A stretch of DNA of 64,000 nt from the NCBI RefSeq assembly GCF_012489685.1, contig NC_080043.1, positions 37,587,127 through 37,651,126 on the forward strand, given 5' to 3'. The notes beneath the pieces were generated by a model. The model was given only the letters and a program-made list of their open reading frames with translations. It searched no databases and was not told the origin of the DNA. The DNA comes from Lotus japonicus (lineage: Eukaryota > Streptophyta > Magnoliopsida > Fabales > Fabaceae). Shown piece by piece: positions 34,604 to 46,400 of the stretch (the first letter of the stretch is position 1; each line of letters starts with the position of its first letter). A program made the translations under genes and the position numbers.

Positions 34604-34663
34604 ATGAAGTTGTATGACGAAGAGAGGGACCGGGCCTGGACGTCCGACACGTCCGGGGTTCGC
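34604..34663 (+). CDS. LTR-encoded ORF of E0, first 20 codons (continues at 62509)
   Basis: The ATG at 34604 follows an in-frame stop and gives exactly 20 codons before the A2 insertion. The frame continues without a break at 62509 when A2 and one TTCGC copy are ignored (total 168 codons plus stop). The residues here include AW and D of the motif AWxxDxxGxR shared with the B4 LTR ORF. I do not recognise the protein. See 62509-62955. Confidence 0.6.
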
Positions 34664-34983
34664 TGTTCTATCCACGAACATTGAGATGAGGTATAGTACC
34701 TAGAGTGTAAGGAACGTGATGTGAGATTCCTAGAGAGAATGAGAGCGTAACCGCTTTAGAGAGAGAAAGTAACTGAATTTCAATCTTATTATCTCTCAAA
34801 TGAGCTAAGAGTCCTTTACAATTGGTATTTATCCCCTATTTATAGATGTGGAGTTGGGCCTGGCGCCTTTAACCCTTCCTAATGGACCGGTTGGGCCTCT
34901 AGGTGGAGGCCCAAGTCCTTGGTCCGCTCGTCGCCCTGAGCTGGCGCTCCTTGGTGAGGGACCTTGGGGTCTCGCCCAGTCCA
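34664..34983 (-). repeat. A2 3' LTR
   Basis: 320 bp A-family LTR, TGTTCTATCC...GCCCAGTCCA on the + strand. Confidence 0.9.
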
Positions 34984-35230
34984 CAAGTCCACAAGACACC
35001 GAGCTCGAAGCATGAGAGCTAAGTGTGTCTTTAAGCAGAAAGACTAAGGTGATGGTCATGAGAAACTAATTAATGCTAAAACTTAGAGTCTAATAACGGA
35101 GAACAATGGCCAACATGGATCAACAATTAAAACTTAAAAAATTAACATTTTGAACTTCTTGCTATGTTCCCCTGGCGAATCAAGTCCACAAGTGGACTTG
35201 TGGCGATGGTGCTTGGTTTGCTTGCCTTGT

Positions 35231-37289
35231 TGTAACACCCTCTAAACCCCGCATAATAATATATCATAAATCAGAGTAAAATGCATAACACAGAGGGTGT
35301 CACACTTACTCTCCAGAAACATAAATCAAAACACCTGTCATGCTCATAATAAATATATAAATTTTCCAACTTTAATGTCGCAACATCATATGCATAGCAC
35401 AGCGGATTTATTTCAACTCCAAAATTTAACATAAAGAGAGTTCATAGGTAACTCTTAACATCAAGGTACAAAACTAAACGTTTTCCGGTGTTACATAACA
35501 GAGCATGACTCCCCTAACTAAACCGTAAATGAAAGACTAGCTCCTCCAACTAACCCTCGCGAGAAGCTCTACTATCTTCAGTACCTGAGCGATGTCGCAT
35601 AGAACATCATTCCAACAGAAGGGTGATAACTCATATCATATGGATAAGCATAATAATAAATAATGTAAGAGCTTATCTATGCTCCACATAAATTACTCAC
35701 ATTCACTAACAAATAATAAATTATGTAATTTTAACATAATTAATCAAGTTCACAGTTATGGCAAATACTCCATAAATTATAGCTCAATTAGAACATATAT
35801 AATAGTCTCTAATTACCACCACATCAAATCTCTCCAAAAATATCACCATAACACATATGACTCAAGTGAGACTCGTGCAAATGCCTTTGGTACCAAAGTT
35901 GTTATCCTTAGCGGTATCACCGCGTCCACTCCAGACAGATAACCACCAATAAAGCCCTCGCTCTAGGCTTCAAAACCACTCCAGTTTTGGGACAAGTCAC
36001 TAGCCTCCACGAGAACTAGCAAACATTGCCTCTTGACAACTATGCAGTGTATTGTGCAAAACTCAACTAACATATGCATATTCAGACCATCTCCAAGTCC
36101 TAATTATTTTAGCATATTCATCACCAGTTGCACAAAACACATATTACATGTTATCAATTATACAACTTGCAATCACAACAACTTAGCATCTCAAGCATAA
36201 CATCAATTCAGAAACAACATCATATAATGATTATTAAAAATAGATGTAAATTAAATATAATTCATATATAACAGGTTCTGCAACTATTTCCTAAAGACTG
36301 GATTTCTCTCTAAATTTTCCCAAAAATTCGCGACATGCTCATGCTCGCCATCTCGCGACATCTCACTGCACAACTCGCCATGTCGCGGCATCTCACGACA
36401 TCTCCCTACGCAACTCGCCATGTCGCGACATCTTGCGACATCTTCCTGCGCAACTCGCCATGTGCGCGCACCACACATCTAATGAACTATTAAACAGATG
36501 TAAATTATCAAATATACTCAGAAAAATCTAATATTTTTATCATGGTTCCGTACACACGTTTTGTAAACCTCTATAAATTTTCAAGTCACAATTCGAAGTA
36601 CAAAAATCAGGAAAAATCGTACACTAACCGCAGTTCGTAAGAAACTGGACAGCTTAACCTATACTCACTAAAATACACATAACTCGAGCTACAGACGTCG
36701 GAATGACGTGAAACCAGTGGCAAAAGTTTCGTAACAGAAAAACCTACAACTTTTATGAAGAATACTTCTTCAAATTCGGCCACTAACATAGCACGAAAAA
36801 GGGTACAAGAGAACGTAAATTTCTGCGCATCATGCAAGCCTATCATCTACCCCCAAAATCATCTAAAAACCAAACCCTAACTATTTCAATTTGGGAATTT
36901 TTGCAACCTAGGGTTCCTAAATCATGCTTTCTATCATTATCCACTATCATACCAATCCATAAAACGTGAATTCAAACCCTTACCTCTTGTAGATCAGTTC
37001 TAAGTTTTCTCCTCTTTTCTCCTCTCCTTCTCTGCTTTCACGTGTTTCTTGTTCTGCTTCTCTTCTAATCCTTATTTATTTTCTTTTCTTTCTTTCTATT
37101 TCACTCCTAACCCTTAAATAGCCATGCAATGGGCCCCACACTCAATTACTCATACTAAACCCTAAAACCGTATTTATCTATATCACATAATCACTTAATT
37201 ATCTAACAAAATCACTTAATTACCATATACCATAATACTAATTAAAATAAAATAATAAATAACCTAATAACAGAAAATGGGGTGTTACA
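35231..37289 (-). mobile_element. F: 2.06 kb solo LTR
   Basis: TGTAACACCC...GGGTGTTACA with a perfect CTTGT duplication (35226-35230 and 37290-37294). The termini are inverted repeats of at least nine bases. No gene, PBS or PPT is seen. A TATA-like CTATTTAAGG and a possible splice donor (GAG|GTAAGG near 36985) on the - strand suggest minus-sense. The TGTAACACC start links it loosely to the B/E0 group. No counterpart of the LTR ORF was found. Confidence 0.85.
36354..36470 (-). repeat. Tandem stem-loop repeat in F
   Basis: A unit of about 45-60 bp built from CGCGACAT ... CAACTCGCC ATGTCGCG occurs nearly three times. In the first unit the arms CGCGACAT (36354-36361) and ATGTCGCG (36380-36387) pair perfectly. 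Later units are less perfect. Confidence 0.7.
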
Positions 37290-37710
37290 CTTGTCACAGT
37301 TACGCGCATGCTCTGAATCGTGATATTTTGACGTGTACTGAGCATGTGCCGCGCGTAGCGCCCTAGAGTGGTGCAAAGGTCAGCAAATCTGCGGAATCTC
37401 AACTGCTATCTTTGAAACGTCTCTTCAAATCATTGTAAAACCTACCAATTTGAATTCGAACATATAAGCTTCAGCCGTTATAACTTTTCATTTAATGTGT
37501 TGCCCCTGTTTCCCGAAATCCGCGCCACACTCCTTTGAGTAATCATTCCACCTTTGTCATGATGGGGCACGATTTCCAAACCGCTGCTCATCCACCTTTT
37601 AAATTATCCCTAGCCCCCTCATTCTCCACTTATGGAATCCTTACAATCTGCTAAAGTTGACAACCTTGCGCCCTTTCCCCTTTTCATCCTTATTCTTCCC
37701 TTTAGCAGAA

Positions 37711-38317
37711 ATGACTTCCCAACGTCGTACCAAAGGATCCTCCAGATCCCGCAGCGCCGCTCCTGCATCTCCTCCCTTGGTTAACCCTCCTCCCATCGGA
37801 GGACTTCCCCTTATTGAGAGCGAAATCGATGCCTTCTTGCACCGGGTTTTCGCCACTCTTCCCCAGTCCACGAACAAAACCCCCACTCAAGGAGCTATCT
37901 GTCAACCCTCTGAGCAGTCCTCTGACGAGTCCGTTACTGAGACAGCCCGCTAGGCAGGTGGGCTTTGCCACTAGAAGTCTCTTGAAGATGTTCTCGTCAC
38001 CGGGTGATGCATAAGCATCCGCCGGCCCTGGCAACATCGCACTGTTGAACAAGGCGTGGAAAAACCCCACTTCTTCTATGTCTACGAGTACTTTTTCCTC
38101 GACCTGGGGATCAAACTACCCTTCTCCCCCTTCCTTCGCCAAGTGATGAGGGAAATTAACGTGGCTCCAAGTCAGCTCCATCATAACGCTTGGGCCTTCA
38201 TTCGGTGTTTCGAGATTCTTTACAATGTTGTTGGTCTTGAAGCGAAGACTCCCCACTTCTTCTACTTCTACGCCGTCGAGCCAAAATCTCTAGAGACCCC
38301 GACCCCCGGGTGGATCT
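37711..38317 (+). pseudogene. A2 antisense ORF, 5' part
   Basis: The ATG at 37711 opens Met-Thr-Ser and a Ser/Pro-rich N-terminus not well preserved in A1. A stop at 37951-37953 and frame changes follow. The PF04195-like region is clear from about 38050 (HFFYVYEYFF, INVAPSQLHHNAWAFIRCFE, HFFYFYAV). Solo LTR G interrupts it after GATCT (38313-38317), and the frame is regained at 39753. The 420 bp upstream (37290-37710) are non-coding and match the upstream region of A1. Confidence 0.65.
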
Positions 38318-39747
38318 TGATGACTCGGGATTTAAGGCTATTTTCCTAGTTTATTTGCATGCATTTTAATTTATTATCTAAGATATTTTGGTTATTTTAG
38401 GTCACTCCATGATTATTTCATGCATTTTACTATTTTTATGTGATTTTTAGTATTTTTATATATTTTTATTATTTTTATTTAGATTTATTAGGATTTAAGT
38501 TATTTTATTTTTAATTGATATGTTTTATTTTGAATTATTATCTTTTTAGTATTTTATTTTGATTTATTTTATCTTTTTAGGATTTTCGGAATTAAAGGAA
38601 AAGAGAAAATCAGGAATAAGGAAGCTGATTCGGTATAGCTGGTCCACGGAGTAACCATGCACCCGCAGGAGATAGGACGGATGCAGGTTTGTTCCCTGCC
38701 TTGTGGCGCAACCATATTAGAGGTGCACCATAAGACCATGACATGCGGAGCACTGGATTATTCTCTTATAAGTTTGGTCCAATTGTAACATGACATGTGG
38801 CAGCAGCAGGTTTTGGCTTATTTGAAAGGAATCACGTGATTGAGTTTGAAAACAGAAATTGGATTTGGAAATAAGATGGAAACAGATTGGAATAGTATAT
38901 ATATTTTGGGAAGAAAACGTACAGGGAGAAAAAAATATAACGTGAGAGATATATTTGGAGAGCAGCAACCGTTCTGGAGTTTTGCTTCCTGGAGTAAACC
39001 CTAGCACCCACTTTGAGCTTTTTGAAGAATCTTTTTTATTTTAATAATTTATTTGATTATGGAAGTCATGCTTGGCTAAACCTCCTTGGGTACTTGGGGT
39101 GTCTGGTTTGACTCTTTTGATCTTATGTTTTGATATGCTTTTAGACTCATGAATCCTATTTTTATTTATGGATTTCTCATCTTTTATCTATGAATCTTTA
39201 TGCATGAAGATTAACTTTGCTATTTTGTATGCGATTGAGAAATCGGTAGAAAATAGGGATCCGGTGAGGAATTGATTAGGAACGCCTACGCCTTAGAGAT
39301 AAGGGTAACTTCTAATTGTGTTGGCTAGTAACTAAGTGTTTTAATTCTCCAATTAAATTCGTCTAAGAACTAAGATATTAGTGTTAGCAGTTTAATTGGA
39401 AGTTCTGCGTAGTTAAGAGATTATCACGTAGAAACTTAGGCAAGCATCATAAATAAGTTAGGAAATTCATGAGTTAATTAGTCTATTAAGAATATAAGTG
39501 AGATTGATGAAATCCTACCTCAGGTACTTCCCCTTTTGATTGCTTTCAATACTACGTACTTACTTTTCACTGAATTCTGCAACTTTCAATTAAGTTCATT
39601 TTCAACAACAATTATTCATCCCCCAAAACCCTTTTTACTAGTCTTTTTAGTTATTTAATATGTTAAATTAATTTAGACGACCGCAATCCTTGAGTTCGAT
39701 AATTTATTACTACTTAACGAATAGGTACACTTGCCTAGGAGTTATCA
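38318..39747. mobile_element. G: 1.43 kb solo LTR of unassigned LTR retrotransposon
   Basis: TGATGACTCG...GAGTTATCA with a perfect GATCT duplication (38313-38317 and 39748-39752). AT-rich, no open frame of note, no PBS or PPT. The TG/CA ends, 5 bp duplication and lack of coding sequence fit a solo LTR. I cannot assign the family or its sense strand. Confidence 0.8.
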
Positions 39748-40145
39748 GATCTCTTTGAAGTCTCGTACGGGCCGGCAGCGCCTCTTCCCCTACAAGAGCA
39801 ATGTCAAGAAGGGACCTGGGCGCCGGTATTTCCGCATAATCGTGCATCCTACTTACCCTGAAGCTTTCACTCTTCGGGACGGGACTGCTCTGTTCCCCTT
39901 GTATTGGACCAAGAGCCCTCGCGACGTTCCGTTGCCGTCAGATGCATCGCTGAGTGATGACAATAAAGTCATTCTCGGCTTTTTCGCAGGGCTCCCCATC
40001 CTCGAGTGCTCACAGTTGCTTGAAGCCGCTCGCAAAAACACCCTCCACTAATTCCTAAGAGGAATGAACTTTATTGAATTGCACTGAAGCACGCCGTTGC
40101 TGCTAAAGCGTTTGAGTTCCCTCCCATTTTTAACACTAATGGAAT
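39748..40145 (+). pseudogene. A2 antisense ORF, middle part
   Basis: Resumes the domain after G (RTGRQRLFPYKSN, GRRYFRIIV, TALFPLYWTK, KVILGFFAGLP). It matches the A1 segment before the predicted intron. A stop at 40049-40051 follows the point corresponding to the A1 donor, so intron sequence may begin nearby. Sirevirus S2 was inserted after GGAAT (40141-40145). Confidence 0.7.
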
Positions 40146-41009
40146 TGTAATTCTAGATCCCTTAGAACAAATGTCCTGCACGATGCTGGGACAATCGATT
40201 AGAACATCATATGACTGAAAGGTATGAACACAAAAACAACTAAAAGAAACAAGACACAGAAAGTTGTTAACAGTTCGGTGAAACTACACCTACGTCTGGT
40301 TAGCTTTCGCCCAATGAAAAGGAATTCCACTATCTCAAGATCTAGGTATTACAGACACACATGAACACATCAAGTTCATTGTTCTTAACCTAATCTACCC
40401 AGTGGTCTTCTACTTAGAGCCACAACCTAAGTATGAGAGCCCCTCTCACTTTTCCTCAATCACTGCCACAATGATTGGTAACAACAATAACACAAGGTTT
40501 GTTGGACACTCAAACACAACACAGAACTCAGTCTCACTTTATAGAATCAGTGAGCAAGACTAGTTCACAACTAACAAAGACAAAGAACAACTTACACTCT
40601 TAAGAACACTTGATCTTCAAGGTAATTTTCTCAATCACTTCAAGCTTCAGGTCTTTGTCTATATATCCTTCAGCAGAGGCGGCTAGGGTTTATTTTGGGC
40701 TGAAGAACACTTTGATCCAACTCATATCAGTAGAGAATCTTCCAAGATCTGATATGAGTGATCAACAAATAAAATAGAAACAAATCTTTTAATCACAAAT
40801 TTGTTCCAACAATAAACAACCCGCAATTGGCTCCCAACAATCAGTTACTTGACCTTCAAGTAAGCACAAAACATACCATAAAACATAACCATAAGGGACC
40901 CACTTGCATGCCAGCAGGGGCGGATGTCCTGGCCTTCACCAAGGCAGATGTCACAACATCGGCTAGGACATCAGGTTGTTTTTAACAAAATTGATAACAA
41001 CAAGGAACA
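40146..41009 (-). repeat. S2 3' LTR
   Basis: 864 bp; on + TGTAATTCTAG...AAGGAACA. Next to the main PPT. Confidence 0.9.
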
Positions 41010-41419
41010 ACAATCTCCCCCTTTATCAAATTTTGTCTAAAAACAACTTCACTACCAGAGAGGGAAAAAAAACATCAAAAACATCAGAGTCAGCAGCAGA
41101 AATACTCCCCCTCAAACCAATGCATCGACAACAGCCAAAACATGGAGGAACTCCCCCTCAAAAGATGCATCCAAAAATACACTGCCTGAAGTATATAGAA
41201 ACCATATGCATAGCAGTACAAACTAAAACAACCACACTTGGTAACACTTGAGCAGAAGCTAGCTTGAAGCACTTGAACATAGAAGATCTCCTGAACTTGT
41301 CTTAACAAAGCTTCATACTTATTACAGAACATAACCAGAATACCAAGTCTTCAAAAAAAAACCACTACAACACAGAATGAAACAAACAACACACTACTAC
41401 TCCCCTTTTTTAGCACAAA
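41010..41419 (-). other. S2 polypurine tract cluster upstream of the 3' LTR
   Basis: The sense strand has four purine runs with GGGGAG: near 41013-41024 (AAAGGGGGAGATTG, beside the LTR), 41105-41114, 41151-41160 and 41399-41410. Multiple PPT-like motifs before the 3' LTR are a known Sirevirus trait. No gene lies in 41010-41489. Confidence 0.65.
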
Positions 41420-41489
41420 TTTGGCAAAGGTGGAAAGAATTTAAGCACAGCCAAATAAAAGTCAACTAGTACACAGACTAGGACATGCA

Positions 41490-43253
41490 CTAAACACTAG
41501 AAGAAGAGGAGTTTTCCTCATCATTTTCTGCAGATCCTTCCTTCTCAGCATCAGCTGCATGCTCACCCTCTTGACCAGCTTCCCCCTTGAGAGTTTGGAT
41601 GAGAGCATCCACCTTAATCTTCCTAGCAGCAGCAATCCTGATGGTCTCTTGAAGTTCCTTGGAAATGGCCTCAAGTTCAGCAATGACATTGTGAGTTCCT
41701 GAGGCAGACATAGACGCAGGAACAGATGTCCTACTGGATGGCAGATCAATGTCCAGGACATGAGGGTCTAGGAACAACCGTTGGTCCAAAGTGATGGGAG
41801 TGCCTTTGGGCACAGGAACATCATCAACAGTGAGGATATTAGGATGTTGTTTCAGAATGATAGCAGTTAGTAAAGAAGGAAAAGAGATGGGGAGTTTCAC
41901 AGCACATGTCTCTGCATGCTTCAAGGTTTGGGAAAACACAAAGTTGCCAAAGTCATAAGCAATTTCAGTCCCAATGCGATAGATAAGCTTGGCAAGCATA
42001 ACAGAAACAACAGAAGTATGGTTAGAGGGAACCCAATTCACCACTCTAATCCTATTCAAAATAGCATACTTCACACTCAGAACCCCAGTTGACAGAAGCT
42101 TCTTAGCAGGCCACTTATTTACTCTTCCAGCAGTCAATTCCTCATCAACTGTATCCAGAGAGAGTTCTTCTTCAACAAATTCAACCACACATCTTTCAAG
42201 AGTTTGGTTGATGATAGCAGGAGAGAAATTCACACACTTGCCCCTGACAAACACTTTCCTGAATTCAGGACTGGCAGAATTATTAACATCATCAGAGATA
42301 TTGACAATAAACTCATTCACAAGCTTGTCATAGCATTTTCCTATGTTCATCACTGTCTTCCTCAACTCTGCTTTTGCAATCAAGGCAATGATCTCTTTGC
42401 AGGCTAACACATCATAATCAATCTCCCTCTCTTTGGCAACACGCCTTTGATAGACATATTTCCATTTGAAGGCATTTTCTGGAGCATGAATAGACACATT
42501 ATCTAGAGGAACATTAGGAACATCTGAGGGAATACGCTTACCAGAGAAAATTTTCTTCTCAGAGGCAGTGATGTCCAGGACATCGCCTTCAACATCTGAT
42601 TCAGTCTCCAAATCAATTCTGGAAACTTTCGGCTTTTTCCCAGTAGTCTTCTTAGCTTTCTTCCCAGACGATTCCACAGCTTTCTGCTTGCCTTTCCTTG
42701 ACACATCGGTTGCCCTTGATTTTGAAGACCCAGTAGTGATCTTGGCTTTCTTCTTCTAGACAGCAGGGGTTTCTTCAACAGATGCTCTTCTTCGTTTAAG
42801 CATTCTGGCAGTAACACTCGCCAGAGGCACATCCTCTGAATCTTCATCATCAAAGACATCATGAACAATGGGAGGGGTCTTCATCGACTCCTCTGACAAA
42901 ACATCTGTTGAGTTTGCAGCCTTGGAATCAGAACTCTTGGATGAAGAGGAAGAATCCTTTGAGAGTGAAAATTCCTTGGCAGGCTTATCAGACAATGTCT
43001 CATCGGAGCCATGGGAAGATGTCGCGACATCGTCTTCATCATTTGCAGAGACAGAAGTGTTTGAAACATCCTCAGGCACAGGGGCTTCAGGGTTTTGCAT
43101 TGGGGTTGCACGAGACTTGTAGTGCTTCTTGGAAGGAGTTCTTGAGTTCTTCTTGGATTGAGTGGAAGAACTTGTGTGCAAACCCATAACCCTAGCACCA
43201 CCAACAATTCTCTCTATCTTTCCCTTCACAGACTCATTCTTGCTTGAAGACAT
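41490..43253 (-). pseudogene. S2 envelope-like ORF, one in-frame stop
   Basis: The ATG at 43253 opens a frame that runs to 41490 (about 587 codons), broken only by a TAG at 42756-42758. The N-terminal third is rich in Ser, Lys and acidic residues. The C-terminal 400 residues contain the conserved block of plant 'putative plant transposon protein' type (NVPLDNVSIHAPENAFKWKY, YVYQRRVAKERE, GKCVNFSPAIIN) and end in a coiled-coil-like segment and a Ser run. I see no clear signal peptide or strong transmembrane segment, so 'envelope' is only a family label. It lies 226 bp after pol in the same sense. The same block is at the end of the window (S1). Confidence 0.85.
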
Positions 43254-43478
43254 GATGAAATGGTAAAGCAAAAAGACAAATACAAGAAATTGAGAAAAAT
43301 GTATGTGATGAGAAACAGAGTTTGTTAAAGCAAGATTGGCAACTTGTTGTGAGATTGTGATGAAGCCATTGGTGATGATTATATAGCAGTTGAGTGAGAA
43401 GGAAGCAATGATGTCACAACGGCAGTTAATGGTAGTTACAAGGAAACTAGCCGTTAGACAGAAAAGGGGCTTTAATTG

Positions 43479-46400
43479 CTATGCTCTTTCGAAGAGGAAA
43501 ATCCCAAGATTTCCTCTTAATTTGTCAAATGTAGCAGCATCTAAGGGCTTGGTAAAAATGTCAGCCGATTGTCTCTCTGTGGGGACATGTTCCAAAGTAA
43601 CAATTTTATCCTCCACTAATTCCCTGATGAAGTGATGTCTGATATCTATGTGTTTGGTTCTGCTATGTTGAATAGGGTTCTTGGCAATATTGATAGCACT
43701 CAAATTGTCATAGTACAATGTCATGACATCTTGCTCAACTTCATATTCCTTGAGCATCTGCTTCATCCAAATAAGTTGAGTACAACTGCTTCCAGCAGCT
43801 ATATATTCAGCTTCAGCTGTGGATAAAGACATGCAGTTTTGCTTCTTGCTAAACCAAGAGATTAAGTTGTTTCCAAAGAAGAAACACCCTCCAGATGTAC
43901 TCTTTCTATCATCAGCACTCCCTGCCCAATCTGCATCACATACCCTACAAGAGAAGAGTTAGTATCATTTGTATAAAGAATCCCATAGTCACAAGTACCA
44001 TTTATGTACTTAATGATTCTTTTCACTTGTAAGAGATGAATGGTCTTTGGAGCAGCTTGATATCTTGCACAAGCACCAACAACAAAGGTAATGTCAGGTC
44101 TGCTAGCAGTGAGGTACAATAGACTTCCAATCATGCTTCTATATAATCTTTGATCAACATCCTCTCCCTGATTGTCTTTAGACAGCTTGATATGTGTAGT
44201 AGCAGGAGTCCTTTTATGTCCAGATTTTTCAAGTCCAAACTTCTTGACAATGCCCCTAGCATACTTACTCTGGGAAATAAACATGGAATCTTCCATTTGC
44301 TTGATCTAACGTCCCAGAAAGTAGTTCAATTCACCAACTAAGCTCATCTCAAACTCTGACTTCATTTGTTGGACAAAATGTTCCACCATCGCGTTCGACA
44401 TCCCACCAAACACAATATCATCAACATATATCTGTGCAATCATGAGTTTTCCTCTTTCATTTTCACAAATAATGTCTTGTCTATTCCTCCCTTGCAATAG
44501 CCATTGCTCACCAGAAACTCTGTAAGACGTTCATACCAAGCTCTAGGAGCCTGTTTTAATCCATACAAGGCTTTCTTGAGTTTGTAGACATGATTAGGAT
44601 GATCTGGATCTGTGAATCCCTTTGGCTGTTCAACATAAACTTTCTCATTCAGATAGCCATTTAGAAAGGCACTTTTGACATCCATTAGGAATAATCTGAA
44701 CTTCAAAAGACAGGCAACACCAAGCAAAAGTCTTATGGATTCCAACCTAGCCACTGGAGTAAAGGTTTCATCAAAGTCTACTCCTTCAATCTGAGTGTAT
44801 CCTTGAGCCACCAGTCTTGCTTTGTTTCTAGTTACTACACCATTCTCATCTGACTTGTTCTTGAAAATCCACTTGGTTCCTATGATGTTTACTCCCTCAG
44901 GCCTAGGAATGAGATCCCATACTTCATTTCTTCTGAATTGATCAAGTTCTTCTTGCATAGCATTTATCCAGTATTCAATTGTCAGAGCCTCCTTGACATT
45001 CTTGGGTTCTAATTTGGATATAAAACATTCATGAGCAATATAGCTTCTAGCCCTGGTAGTAACTCCTTCTTTGAGGTCACCAATAATATTCTCTTGAGGA
45101 TGATTCTTTTGAATTCTGATCGATAGAGCTTTATTTGCAGAGGTCATCTTGTGATCTTGCTCATCAGAACTGGTTTCTGATTCAATGTCGAGGTCAATAG
45201 TTGGGACATCGGCTGTGACATGTGGACCATCATCATCTTCAGTTGCACCAGTGTCTTCTCTTTCATTTGGTTGATCATCAATAGAGACATTTACAGATTC
45301 CATCATTACCTTTGTTCGAGAATTGTACACTCTGTAAGCTTTGTTGTTTGTAGAGTATCCCATGAAAATTCCTTCATCACTCTTAGGATCTAGCTTTCTT
45401 CTTTGTTCACGATCAGCCAGAATATAACATTTGCTCCCAAAGATATGAAAGTGTTTCACAGTTGGCTTCCTCCCTTTCCAGAGTTCATATAGAGTGACTG
45501 TGGTTTCGACTCTAATGGTTACTCTATTGTGAATGTAACAGGCTGTGTTCATGGCTTCTGCCCAGAACTTGTTGGAAATCTTCCTTGCATGAAGCATAAC
45601 CCTGGTGGATTCTTGAAGAGTCCTATTTTTCCTTTCAACAATTCCATTCTGCTGAGGTGTAATTGGAGCTGAGAATTCATGGCTTATTCCTTCTGAATCA
45701 CAGAAGTCAGAGAATTTGGAGTTCTCAAACTCTCTTCCATGATCACTTCCGATTCTTACTATAGAGAAATTCTTCTCAGTTTGAAGTTTCAGGCATAGCT
45801 TTTTGAATATGTCAAAGGTTTCTGATTTTTCTTTCATGAAGTCAATCCAAGTGAACCTGGAATAATCATCAACACAAACATAAACATATTTCTTACCTCC
45901 TAGACTTTCTACCTGCATGGGTCCCATCAAGTCCATGTGAAGAAATTCAAAGACTTTTGTTGTAGTTGGATGCTGAAGCTTTGCATGAGATGTTTTGGTC
46001 AGCTTTCCAATCTTGCATTCTCCACATATCTTTTCTTCATCTATTTTCAGTTTTGGTAGCACTTGAACAGCATCTTTAGAGATAACTTTCTGCATACTCT
46101 TGAGATTGATGTGACCTAGACGTTGGTGCCATAGATTCAACTCATCCACCTTTGATATCAAACATCTAGACAATTGGGCTTTCTCTTGTGGAATCCACAT
46201 GTAGCAATTGTCTTTGGACCTGACACCTCTCATCACAATCTCTTGATCACTAGTGGTAACCATGCATTCAGTCTTGCTAAACATCACATTCAGATCTTGA
46301 TCACACAACTGACTTATACTGATTATATTTGCTGCCAATCCCTTGACAAGAAGAACGTTGTTCAGATTAGGAGATCCAGAGTTTACCAATTTCCCAATGC

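Larger units (their letters stand above)
33038..34663 (+). repeat. E0 solo LTR, piece 2
   Basis: Continues E0 after A1. It contains a GA-rich microsatellite, a possible splice donor (CCAG|GTAAGG near 33453), a hairpin array (34221-34347) and, from 34604, the start of the E0 ORF. It ends with TTCGC (34659-34663), the target duplicated by A2. Confidence 0.8.

Noticed and set aside
38717..39007. 96-codon ORF in solo LTR G
   Set aside because: Low-complexity, AT-rich, no similarity recognised and no second copy to test it.
41989..43189. Several + strand ORFs opposite the S2 envelope-like ORF
   Set aside because: They are antisense shadows of a strongly biased coding sequence.
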